A DNA stretch of 64,000 nucleotides, taken from the NCBI RefSeq assembly GCF_042477335.2, contig NC_091264.1, forward strand, positions 32,117,386 to 32,181,385, in the 5' to 3' direction. The position numbers and the translations under genes were made by a program. Shown in pieces: positions 1 to 20,800 of the stretch. Positions within the stretch are counted from its first letter, which is position 1, and every line of letters starts with the position of its first letter. The DNA comes from Ovis canadensis (Eukaryota > Chordata > Mammalia > Artiodactyla > Bovidae). The notes under the pieces were generated by a model. That model ran no database searches and was not told the DNA's origin. It saw only the letters and a program-made list of their open reading frames with translations.

Positions 1-2330
1 TGCTCGCTGTCGTTCCTGGGTGTCGCCCGGCCCTCCTGCCACCTCCTCCTCCTCCTCCCCCTCAGAGAGGAGGTCACAGATCTGCTGCTGCAGCTCCGGG
101 CTAATGCTGTTCTCGGCCAACACCAGACTCCGCAGAGCTGTAGGGTAATTTTCTACCATGTCCAGCAGGGTCTGCAGTGGGGAAGGATATGGAAAAGAGT
201 GAATGCAGTTAATGCGGCTCCTCAGGCTCCAAGCTGCCACCCCTTTGGTATGTCCACAGGACGTATGTTGAGGCTAACCTCAATCTCTGGTCCATTCCCC
301 AAAGTGAAGACTTCTCACCTGAGCTGACTGGTTGGTGAGGCCTGTGCCCTCCAAGTCTAGGACCTCTAAGGTGCGGCTGGAGGCCACAGCTACAGCCAGC
401 ATCCCTGCCACGTGGTCGCCTGGGGAGACAGCACACACACACTCACCTGTAGTCATTTGCAGGCCTGCTAACTTTCCCACAGCCTCCCCATCACCCTAAA
501 CACCTGAGATCCCACCCCAGGCCAGGAAAGGCTGGCAATTGGTAGATGGCCAGGAGGGGAGCATTGTGACTGGCCAGTGAATGGATGAAGCCAGCCAGGC
601 CCCAGGGGTGGTGATGGATGCTCTCATCTAACTGTTGGTCAGCTGGTCCTCCACATCAGTGGCTCCTGTACTTCCACCCACAACCCTCTTTTTCCTTTCC
701 GTCGCCAGTGTAGTGGTTACCATGGCAACCGATGGTCCCAGGTTCTTGGAGCTGGGGTGAGGGGCGTGCTGAGAATCAAAAGGGACTTTTGCGAGCCTCA
801 CCCAGGGGGTTGTAGTCCAGATTGAGGACGCGGACCTGGGAGCTGTGGGCCACGGCAATGGCGAGGCGGCTCCAGCCCTTAGGGGTGATGCCAGGATTAG
901 CGCTCAGTGTCAGCTCCTTCAGGCCTGGGCAGCATCACAGTGAGAAGCCAGGACGGGGAAGGTCAGGCCCTTTTCCAACCCCTCCCCCACCTGGGGATCT
1001 TTGGGGTGTCCCTAGTGACTGAGAGCCACGCCACCCCCTCCACAGAGCTTCAGGGACATTAGAGCCCCATGCCCTTCCTGCCTGCTGTAGCCTGGATTCC
1101 TATGTCTCCATTCCTGCTCAGCTCCAACTCTCCCTCCTTGAAAGGATCTGAAAACCATTCTCACCCACATAGTTAGAGCCCTCTTCTCCGGGCCGGGCCC
1201 CCTCCCCTCTCACTTAGTTTTTTGCTTTTCATTAAGGCCACATCAGCCCTTGCCCTCAGCAGGGCCCTTGCTCACCAGACTTGGCCCCGTCAGGCGGGAG
1301 GAGGCCACAGATGAGGTTGATGGCTTCATCACCCAGCATGCAGTCCCCCAGGTCCAGTGCCACAAGGGCAGGGTGGAGGGCCAGGGCTGGATTCAACAAG
1401 GCCAGCCCCGCGTCCGTCAGAGGGCTCCCATGCAGACTTGAGGGGTAAGAGCAGAGAGCAAAGGTTACTGCCATCATCAGCCCTGTCTGTAAGGGGGAAG
1501 GCGCACCCTCCCTGATGGTGAGCCCTAGAGGTGAGGAGGACATTTGGTCACAGCACATGGGAGAGGCCCTGGGAAGGAAGAAAGTTCTAGATTCTGAAAG
1601 AATGCAGTTAAAAGAAGAATGTGGCTTCTTTTGGGGGGCAGGGACTAGGCCCCAGATCAGAACACAGAGAAGGGGTGTGTGGGGATGGTATTTTGGACAT
1701 AATGTATGGGCAGGGATCTAGTCCTCAGGGGAGGATTCCTTCTCTGGGGACCAAGCAGCTGCCCAGGAGAAGCCACTGGGGTGATCGGGTTGGGAGGTAC
1801 AAGGACTCTGCCAGGGAGGGGGTGGGTATCCTGTCTCACTTGGGGTGGGGCTGGTGTTCACGGTCTGGAGATAAAGCAGGAGCTTGGAGGGTGTGGTGGA
1901 GGTATGGTCAGAGAGGAAAGGTGCGTGAATAAGGGGTGAGAAGGTAGGTCAAGTGCAAAGACAGGTCAAAGGAGGTGTGGGAAGGAACAGGAGGTGGCAA
2001 GAGGAGTGAGAGGAAGGGGTGTGGTGCCCAGGACCCCCTTTCGAGAGAGCACACTCACAAGAGGGACTGGATGGAGCGGTTGGTCCGCAGCGCCTCCGCC
2101 AGCTGCTTGATGCGGTTGGGACTGGACACGACGCCCAGGTTAAGGTTGAGCTGCGCCAGGGACGTGGCCCCGGCCAGGGCCCGGCAGATTCGGCCGAAGT
2201 CGCGGTCGCAGAGACGGCAGCCGCGCAGTGAGAGCAGGCGCACGGCGTTGTCGCGCAGGCCGCGGCAGATGTCCCGCACCTCGGCGCCTGACAGAGGCTC
2301 CCCCGAAATCTGGATGGAGCTGGGCAGCAT
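1..2330 (-). CDS. LRRC73: LRRC73, leucine-rich repeat containing 73 (3' end lies outside the window)
   Basis: Five coding exons on the minus strand: 2330-2059, 1436-1276, 924-802, 419-319 and 171-1 (running off the window). All junctions are GT-AG and in frame, giving 276 codons; the human protein, as I recall it, is about 316 aa, so about 40 codons are missing. The start MLPSSIQISGEPLSG fits the family start. Leucine-rich repeats run through most of the length, for example LKELTLSANPGITPKG in exon 3 and LEVLDLEGTGLTNQSAQ in exon 4. Exon 5 enters an acidic Glu run (EEEE) typical of the C-terminal tail. LRR proteins of this ribonuclease-inhibitor-like kind form protein-binding scaffolds; the role of LRRC73 itself is unknown. 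The start codon sits in a CpG island and has no strong TATA box. Confidence 0.95.
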
Positions 2331-2460
2331 CGTACCCACGGCTGGGCCGCCGGGGCCGGGGCCCGGGCCGCGGCCGAGGTTGGCGGGGCCGCGGGCGGGG
2401 TCGGGGCTGGGGTCGGGGCCCGGGCTCGGGTCGCGGACGCAGAGGGGGTAGCGGGGGCGG

Positions 2461-2500
2461 CAGAGGCGCAGGAGGCGGCGGCGGCGGTGGAGGTGGCGGT

Positions 2501-2531
<31 letters not shown>

Positions 2532-2535
2532 GCGG
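2461..2535. repeat. GGC/GGT trinucleotide repeat in LRRC73 5' region
   Basis: An imperfect run of about 20 GGC/GGT/GGA triplets on the plus strand, read as GCC/ACC triplets on the LRRC73 sense strand. It lies about 130 bp upstream of the LRRC73 ATG, so is probably in the 5' UTR or core promoter. The plus strand is a dense G-run with quadruplex potential. Confidence 0.85.
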
Positions 2536-2821
2536 AGAGGGGCGCCGGGGCCGGCCGGGATTGCGGAGCCGCCGAAGTCGCCGGCCGGGCTGAGACCGCG
2601 CGGCGCTGGAGCTGGGACGGACCGTGGGGTCCGTGTCTGGGTGACGGGCCGGGGGGCGCGTTCCGGGGTCGGGAACGCTCCTCGTCCCTCGCGGTTGCGG
2701 CGGCGGCTCAGGGACCTCAGCTTAGGACGCACGGGACCAGTCTCCACTCGGAGGCCGCATCTGCTCTCTCCCTTCCTCCAGCCCCGCTCCCCCTACCGCC
2801 TCGTAGGGAGAGCCCGAGGCG

Positions 2822-2862
2822 GCCAGGCCGGCGGGCCGGCAGGCGGGCCGGCAGGCGGGCAG
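2822..2862. repeat. GC-rich 12-bp tandem repeat
   Basis: The motif GGCGGGCCGGCA recurs back to back in the LRRC73 CpG island. Short and low in copy number; likely simple slippage. Confidence 0.6.
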
Positions 2863-3299
2863 AGGGCGGCGGACTGCAGCCCCGGCTGAAGCTGCTGAGC
2901 CGGAGCGGGCGGCGGGTTCCCATGGCAACGGCCGCGTCACCACCGCTCGCCCCGCCCCCTGCCCGGCCTAGGCCACGCGGGCCCGCGAGGTTTGCGCACA
3001 CCCGGTCTTCAGGTGTGGACGCCCTTCCCCTGGGTGTGGGGCCAGACGACAGGTGGAGAGTAGGTAGCCGGGTGGAAGCCTGGGTCGGGAAGGGGATGGG
3101 GAGAGAATAGAGGCACGTCACGTGGAGATGGCGTTTGGGACTATTAGTGTACCGGGTCCTTTTGCTCATTTTTTCGTCGTGCCTTCGCCGGGATCCAAGG
3201 CACGCCTCTCTCTCCAAGGCGGGATCCCCGCCGCCTACCGGCTCCGCCATCCAGTTTCGAGGTCCCTAGGGCCCTTTAATCTGCGCCTCGCCCCGCCCG

Positions 3300-3450
3300 T
3301 GCGACGAGAGGCGCCGCGTGCGTGGGGATTCCAGCCGCGTGCCCCTTGCCATGATGGCTGCGGCGCAGCTGCGGCTCCCGGGGTCCCGTCCTGGCTGAGA
3401 CGGCCCGAGTTGACAGGCCCAGTGGAACCCTCAAAGGGTCCTTGGAGCAG
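3300..3450 (+). other. Possible plus-strand first exon (unproven)
   Basis: The CpG island ends in a good donor, CTTGGAGCAG followed by GTGAGCCGCG at 3451. Just inside, near 3350, is ATGATGGCTGC, a short frame that stops about 15 codons later. This could be a non-coding or alternative first exon, either for a divergent RNA or for an upstream-initiated POLR1C transcript. Nothing in the sequence decides it. Confidence 0.25.
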
Positions 3451-3451
3451 G

Positions 3452-4284
3452 TGAGCCGCGGGTAGATGCAAGGTGCTGGTGCGGCTCCTTTCCCAGGTGA
3501 TCAGGGCGCTGCTGATGCTCTGACGTTCTCAGTACCCGTGGAGACTGGAGTAGCCAAAATGAAAGGCGTGCCAGGATAGCCGCCTGGAGTGGTTTTGCGG
3601 CCGTGGATGGTGGCTGGAGCTTTCAGTAACGGTACACTGCTTAACACAGGCAGTGCACTTACAACTTGGTCCACTCCCATATGGTCGTATAGGGCAAACC
3701 CTAGGCATGTGTTTTTTAGTTCCCTTATTAGAAAAGAGAAATGCTGACCCAGATTTACTAGGGTAATTAATTTTTTAAAAATGAATCATACAAAGTAGTG
3801 AAGGGAGGCCAAGGATCCTGTTCCTTCCATTAACCACCCTAAGTAACTCCTTAGGTGGAACAGATTAAACGGCTAGTGGGGGTGGATGTGCTCTCCTACT
3901 GGTGGTTATTGCTTTTAAGAGAAAAGACTGAGAACTGAAGAAAGCTTTGTTGCTCTGGCCCCATATAACCAGGGCAAAGCCAACTTTGACTTCAGATGTG
4001 AACTCTCACAGGAAGATTATCCTTACACAATGACCCAGGTGCCAAATGACCTTGTTATGACATGGGGTTGCATCTGGAAAGTTGTGTCCAATTGTCACTG
4101 CTCCATAGGCATCCCAAGAGTGACACGGAGGCCAGAGTCAAGCTGGGTGCACTGTTCCATCAGATTCCTGGCTCTTGAGCTAAGGCCTCCGTGATGCTGC
4201 ACGGATTCTCATTCCCTCTGCCTTGGGGACAGGCAGTCTTCAACACAGTCCGGTGTAGTCTGGACTGCCCCACTCTAGTATTAG
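3452..4284. other. Intergenic spacer between LRRC73 and YIPF3
   Basis: No conserved coding frame, RNA gene or recognisable repeat was found in this stretch between the LRRC73 CpG island and the SINE downstream of YIPF3. Confidence 0.5.
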
Positions 4285-4402
4285 TATTTTTGGCTATGCC
4301 ACTGGCGGGTGGAATCTCAGTTCCCTGACCAGGGACTGAACCCAGGCCCCCTGCAGTGGAAGTGCAGAGTCTTAACCACTGGTCTGCCAGGGGAAGTCCC
4401 TG
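4285..4402 (-). mobile_element. CHR-type tRNA-derived SINE
   Basis: Antisense copy: ends in GGGAAGTCCCTGG and has the tRNA B-box-like segment (reverse complement of GACCAGGGACTGAACC). It lies just downstream of the YIPF3 3' UTR. Confidence 0.7.
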
Positions 4403-4557
4403 GGCTGTCTGACTTTCCTTCTGCTTGCACAGGGGTATACTTCAGGGAGGAACATGTGACATGACCACCACTGACAGAATAGGGAAGTGCGCAGGAAGAG
4501 GGGTGGCAGGGAGGACCACTAGAATGGGTAGCTGCAGGCACAGACTTCAATCAGTAT

Positions 4558-4869
4558 TTTAATTACCAAGTCTATATTTAGCAAGACAATGTGGGAGAGA
4601 TAAAGAGGAAGGAAGGGGTAGGTGGTGAGAGGGCCTCCGAGGAGCTGACCCACTTTCTGCACTGGCTGCAGAGCCCTGCAGTCCTGGCCAGGAGTTCCTG
4701 GCCTTGTGCCCCCAGAAGCCCGACAGGCATCGAGGCGATACTTAAGTGGCAACAGCTCTGTGGCAGCTGTAGACCCCATCAAAGAGACACACGTCATCAG
4801 TACTGTCCTCTAATCTTCCTCTGCTTCACCGCTGGGGGAAAAGGGGCCGGCCAGGGATTTCAGGTGGGG
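4558..4869 (-). other. YIPF3: YIPF3 3' UTR and likely poly(A) signal
   Basis: Sequence after the YIPF3 stop codon (TGA at 4872-4870). A minus-strand ATTAAA at 4563-4558 is the best polyadenylation signal candidate; no AATAAA is seen before it. The exact cleavage point is not known. Confidence 0.45.
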
Positions 4870-15505
<10,636 letters not shown>

Positions 15506-15745
15506 GGCTACGCTGGATGGTATGGCCAGGATCGGATATTCCTGAGGCAAGCTGAAGACTTCAGGTTCTGCCCTGCCCCCGCAGTACTGCTACTGGGACC
15601 CCAGAGAGACTAGGGGGCCTGGGTTTTCTGGGGACAATTCCAGCTTTATTTTCAGTCAATACATTTTGTTAAATGTGCCACAAAATGTGACTTTTATGCC
15701 TTTGTAAGGCCTTGGTGTAAATAAATTCACATCCAGACAAAAATC
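15506..15745 (+). terminator. POLR1C: POLR1C 3' UTR with poly(A) signal
   Basis: After the TAA at 15503-15505 a short 3' UTR leads to a canonical AATAAA at 15720-15725. Cleavage is expected roughly 15-25 bases later. Confidence 0.8.
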
Positions 15746-16305
15746 CCTTTCTTGGAGACCATTTCTTCAGTTTCCATCCAGAAACACGGGGCCCCACCTC
15801 GCGAGATTTGGCATTATTTAGCAGTTAGGAATTTTGGGCTCAGACATGACTGCAGGTTCTGGGCTAAGTACCTCTGAAGCCCCAAGAGAATGCCAAATGG
15901 GGGCACAAGCAGACCGCAGGAAAACAGCGTGTGCTGCTCACCTATTTCCTGGATACGAGGACGTTCCTGAGAGAAGAGGGTGTTCCATGGCAGTCGAGTC
16001 ACAGGGCCATCAAGACACAGGCAGGAAGAACAGTGCTCTTTGGACAGCCCCTCTGGGTTAGGTCCAGCGGCCACCAGTGGCAACACTTGAGAGGATGCAA
16101 GGACTACCTGGCCTACATGTCGTGGAGAGAAATCCCCTGGCTGGCATGCTATCTTAGTTCAAAGGGAGGGCCTGGTGGAGCAGGTCTCCTAGGCAGTTCC
16201 TCCTGTCCAGCCCCGTTGGCAAGATGCTTGTGTGGAACAGAGACCCTGGAGTGTGTCACTGGTTTGAAAAAGGCAGATGGGGCCCTTTCTGTATGAAACT
16301 GAGAT
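15746..16305. other. Spacer between the convergent POLR1C and XPO5 ends
   Basis: No conserved coding frame or clear repeat. The two genes converge here; the short gap suggests closely placed or slightly overlapping 3' ends. Confidence 0.5.
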
Positions 16306-16306
16306 T

Positions 16307-17814
16307 TTTACTGACATGCAGATGTGCTTCAGTTAAATGTTTCTACAAAAAGATTATATAAACAATAGAAAACTTCTAGCATGAAGTCACTGGATGTTAA
16401 AAATATTACAACACAATAAATACAACTATACCCTCCACAGCCCCACCAGAGAAGAGCAGGCAGCTGATAAATCTGGAGGGAAACATGCGGAGATGGCCTT
16501 CACAGTGGACAGGAAGCCCAAAGCACCACCCAGGAAGAGGGGACGGATCCAGCCTGTGCCACAGAGGGTGCTACGTGGACTCCCAAGTCTTTTCCAGCTT
16601 CACCTCTTCCTGCCCCCACCTGACCTGGGGCCATACCAGCTAAGAGCTGCAGCTTTAGTCCATGCACTCTCTCTGGCTCTCACTGAAAAGCCTGGTCAGT
16701 GGATTGGACTGATGCCAGGCCTCTGTGGGGAGCACATGAACACTGTGGAGTTTAACTTAATTCCCACACCCATGTCCCCTCTGCTTGTAGGGCCATCCAG
16801 TGATGTCTAGAAGAGACTGGAGACTCACAATATAGGCTCTGATGGGAAGGCATGTTTTTTTCTTCTGCAAATGGCCCATGAGGGAAGTGACCAGGACCCA
16901 AAAAAGACCATGAGATTTTTGAAGGCACCTGGACTCAGCTAGTCCTAGGAGAGGAGACCAGTGGCTAGCTGCTTGTCACAGATATAGCCTAGTTGGTCTG
17001 GATTTATCCTTGAATGCCAGTGACATCACATGACACTAGATAGGGTACTGTGGCTCTTGTGTCTGAGTGGACTCTGGGGGCTGGGGAAACAACACTGAGG
17101 ATTCGTGGTGGGACAAAATATGTGAGCTCTAAGGGGTGTTAGAGCACTACAGACCCTGGCCCGACCCTGGCCCAGCCCTGGCCCCTGAAGGGATGGATGT
17201 TTGATACTGTACCCAGAGCTTATCAGTGGCTCATACCACGGATCTCCTCAGGCGACCAGATTCTTGCTCAAAGTGGGAACTGGCCAGATTCAGTTCAGCA
17301 CCTGACCCAGATACGCCCCTGGAGAATGGGGAAGGTTCTTGTCAGCCCGGCAGCAAGGGGGCTCAGTGGAACTCGCAACAACCCAGGAGAAACTCTGGCA
17401 CAAGTAGTTCAGGGCTGAGCCCTTGCCGCAAGCCTGGCTGGTCACAGCATTGGGTGTAGCGCCCCTAGTTACCACTCTGCACAGGTGTATGGCTGCCTGG
17501 GCACGGGAGGGCTTGGGGAGAAGGGCCGCTCTGCTCTAGCTTTTCTCTCTGGGAAAAGGCAAAACTCCAGAGGATGGGACATACCTGGGAAATCTAGACA
17601 GAATGGTGTAAGCCCTGACTCCCTCTCTTGATACTTGAGCACAATGACTTCCAGCCCTAAACAGGGCTCGCTCTCTCCAGCTCCAGCCCTGGATCTCTCT
17701 CCAGGCTGACGACGGTGGAAAGTGAGGTGGCAGTGGAGAGGGGCCTAGAGATCAGCTACACAGGGGAAGAAGAGATGACAATAAAGGTCGAGGAAGGATG
17801 CGCAACAGCTTGAT
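16307..17814 (-). other. XPO5: XPO5 3' UTR (end point inferred)
   Basis: Minus-strand sequence after the XPO5 stop codon (TAA 17817-17815), about 1.5 kb without a recognised repeat. A minus-strand AGTAAA at 16312-16307, a known variant poly(A) signal, is the best end candidate. A small CTGGCCC tandem lies near 17156-17184. Confidence 0.4.
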
Positions 17815-20800
17815 TTAGGGTTCAAAGATGGTGGCTAGGCCACCCTCCTCATCCAGCGCATCTGTCTCTGGCATTGGCTTTGGTTTTTTGAAAAGTGAGG
17901 GAAGATTCTTAATGTGAACTTCTTTCCGGAATTGCTCGCCCAGGGGTTTCTGTGGAAGACAAAGAGAAAGAACTAACGCTGGGGCTTGAGTAGTGGGTTA
18001 CTTTAAGGATTATCTTACCGTAATGCGCATGACCACAGCTGGTTTCTGAGGCGACTGCAGAGGTGGTTGGGAGCACTAAAGAAAACGTGAGACCTACCCC
18101 AATGCACCCAGCAATGAGGCGCTTGAATTGGTCCTTCCGGCGCTTGTCAGCCACTTTCTGCAGAGAGGGGTTCAACAGCTTGCAGTCAAACTGGTCCAGA
18201 CAGTCCTTCTGAATTTCTGGAATCTGCTCCATCACAGCTCTTATCTCCAGGTACCTGGGCCGCTGAGAAGTAGGGATAAACCCACTCAATGGCATGGGTC
18301 TGGGCCCTGCCACACCCACATCGCAGAGGCAGCACTAGCAACTTGGCAACTGCCTGCATTGTATTAAGGCCCCAGTGACTGGAAGCGGCCTGTGAGGGAT
18401 CAACTGCAGCCATCCTGCCTGAAGGCTTTCTCCACTCACCAGTGCCTCATATATCTGGAAGGCCAGGTGGACCAGGGAAGCCATGCAGCCGTCGTGCTGC
18501 CCATGTGTCTGTAAGCCCTTCAGCACGCTGGTGAACAGCCATGTAACAGCATCTGCGAGCAGTGTCCCTGACAGCACCTGGGGAGACAGCTGTGCTCAGG
18601 GTGAAGGGGGACTCTCTGAAGGCCCCAGCACCCGGGTTCGTCCGACTGATTCAATCCCCATGACCCCAGCGTTTCATTGGAGGTGAGGAGGAGGGATGAG
18701 GAACCATACTTGTTTGAGGAGAGGCCAGCAGAGCTGTGTGGTCGTCCTCTGGCAGGACAGAGTGTCCTTCCAGGCCAGGGAGTTGAAGGCCGTAATTAAC
18801 AGCGCTGTACAAACATCCTAAGGGAAAGGAATGAAGGAACACAATGAGAACTCAAGCACAGTGTTCTCTGTTATGCATCAGGAACTAGGGTTTCAATAGG
18901 TAAGCAGGAAAATGGTAAAAGCAGCTACTGAAGAGATGGGAGTTTGTTTCTGCTATGTCTATCAGGCCATCAAAAACAGGAACCAATCAGTATAGAAAAG
19001 AAAACCTGTGCAGGAAGGAGACCGCACCCAGGCTCGGGGAAGCTGAACACGGGCCTGGTGGCGACGTGCCTGGGTGTTTATCTGAGCCTTGACCCACGCC
19101 AGCGTGGCAACACCGGGGCCTTGTGCCTTTCCCATGTGAAGGAATAAATACCCTCCTGGTGGTACCAGAAAGTGAGTAGAGTGGATGCGGGCTCCCCAGC
19201 AGGGCAAGGAGAGAACCTCAACTGCCCCTCCACCCACCTCATGCTTCATCAGGCATTTCCCCAGGTCTGTAAGCTCCGCCATGGCCGAGGGGGCTACCTC
19301 TGTGGCCATCATCTCTTCATCTGTAAGTAGAGAGCAGAATGTGAAGGTTCATCCTTTCAGAACAGAGGCTGTCCTTTCTGACAAAAGCCTGGATTAAAGC
19401 GGAGTGAGGATCCTGGGCTGACAGGTGGTTCTAGGTACTGGGACATCCCCTTAAGCGCATGAGAGGGTGTAGAAGCCCTGGCCCACGGCAGATCTAGGGA
19501 TACACCTAACTGTACACTTGCAAAACAATTTTTTCGGGACAGTTACTTAAAAAGCCACAAATGCTGAGGCTCTTTTATCACTGAACCAGTATTTGAGCAC
19601 CCACTGTAGCAGACACTGAGTTACTTACTGGGGATATAACAGAAATAGGACAAAATCCCTTTCTTGTTCAGAGTTAAGTTCTAGTGAAGGAGAGAAGTAA
19701 TTGACAAACTATAAGTAAAACATGATGTCAGGTAGTGATCAGTGCTGGTAAGACAGAGCAGAGGAGGAGACCAGAGGCTGGCGCTGCTGTTTTTGATGAG
19801 ACAGACATAAAAGACACCCCTCAGAAGTGACATCTGAGCAGAGACCTGAATCAAAGCAACAATATCCTGGGATGGTCCAGCATATAGCTGGGAGAACAAT
19901 CATTCTGGATAGATTGATCCAGAATCTGGATAGAGAGATCACCAAGTGCAGAGGCTGTTGGTGCTCTTGGTGCAGAGGCTCTTGGAGAATACAGCAAGGG
20001 GGCCAGTATGGGGGAAAGCTACATGTATGTGTACAAAGACTCTTCCACACCAGCCTGCTAGGGACATGCTTTCCATGGGAACTGACCTGGTTACAGAAGC
20101 AACAGTATTTAGGAGTAGGAGCTTAAAGGCTGACCTCCAAGGGCTGCAACAGCCTCACTTACCATCTCCATCTGCAGGGGGAGCAGTAGTGTGGTCAGCA
20201 CCTTTCTTTGAAACACAGCACACAGCTAAAGCAAGAAAGCAGGGTTACTGGGCTGATTATCACCAGACAATAGCCATCTCAGGCCAGTGGATCCCAAACT
20301 GTCTCTGGGCAGGCGAGGACGGGGGAAGGTAGAGGACCGTCCAGGCACAAAGTTGGCTTCACCAACAGAAACCGAAGCATTTAACCAGACCGTGTTCTGG
20401 TCCCTCTTCAAGTTCAAGCAACTGGAGGGAAATTACAGAATGACCTAAGAGTAACTGACTGGGAGTAGAGGTCTCACAGGTTTAATTGGTCTACTTTGGA
20501 TGTCAAACAAATGAACTAATCAAAAAATAAAAAAGAAATATAACCACCTGCATGTCCAAGAATTAAAAGTTTATCCATTTGACAAAGCTAGGAAGTCACT
20601 CCTACCATTAATCCAAATTCCTCCTGCCATTTGAACCATTTCTTCACATACTGGCCTTAGTATGAACAATGCCAATTCAGTTCACAATTCATAACGTGTC
20701 TTTAAGTTGACTTAAGGGCTACCTAGTTTCTATTTAGTTCATTATTTCTTATCAGTCTGTCAGTGTTGCTGCAAACATGTTAGGTAAGTGACCAGCTGTT

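Larger units (their letters stand above)
2331..3460. promoter_or_regulatory. CpG-rich promoter / 5' region of LRRC73
   Basis: Very GC- and CpG-rich DNA directly upstream of the LRRC73 start codon. It contains the GGC/GGT repeat at 2461-2535 and a GC-rich 12-base tandem near 2825-2860. No clear TATA box is seen. The transcription start cannot be placed from sequence. The far edge (about 3440) has a plus-strand GCAG/GTGAGC splice-donor-like site, so the island may also start a plus-strand transcript. Confidence 0.6.

Noticed and set aside
2228..2593. Plus-strand Gly/Arg-rich open frame of 121 codons
   Set aside because: It is the mirror of the GC-rich LRRC73 5' region; the poly-Gly is the GGC repeat. 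No family features.
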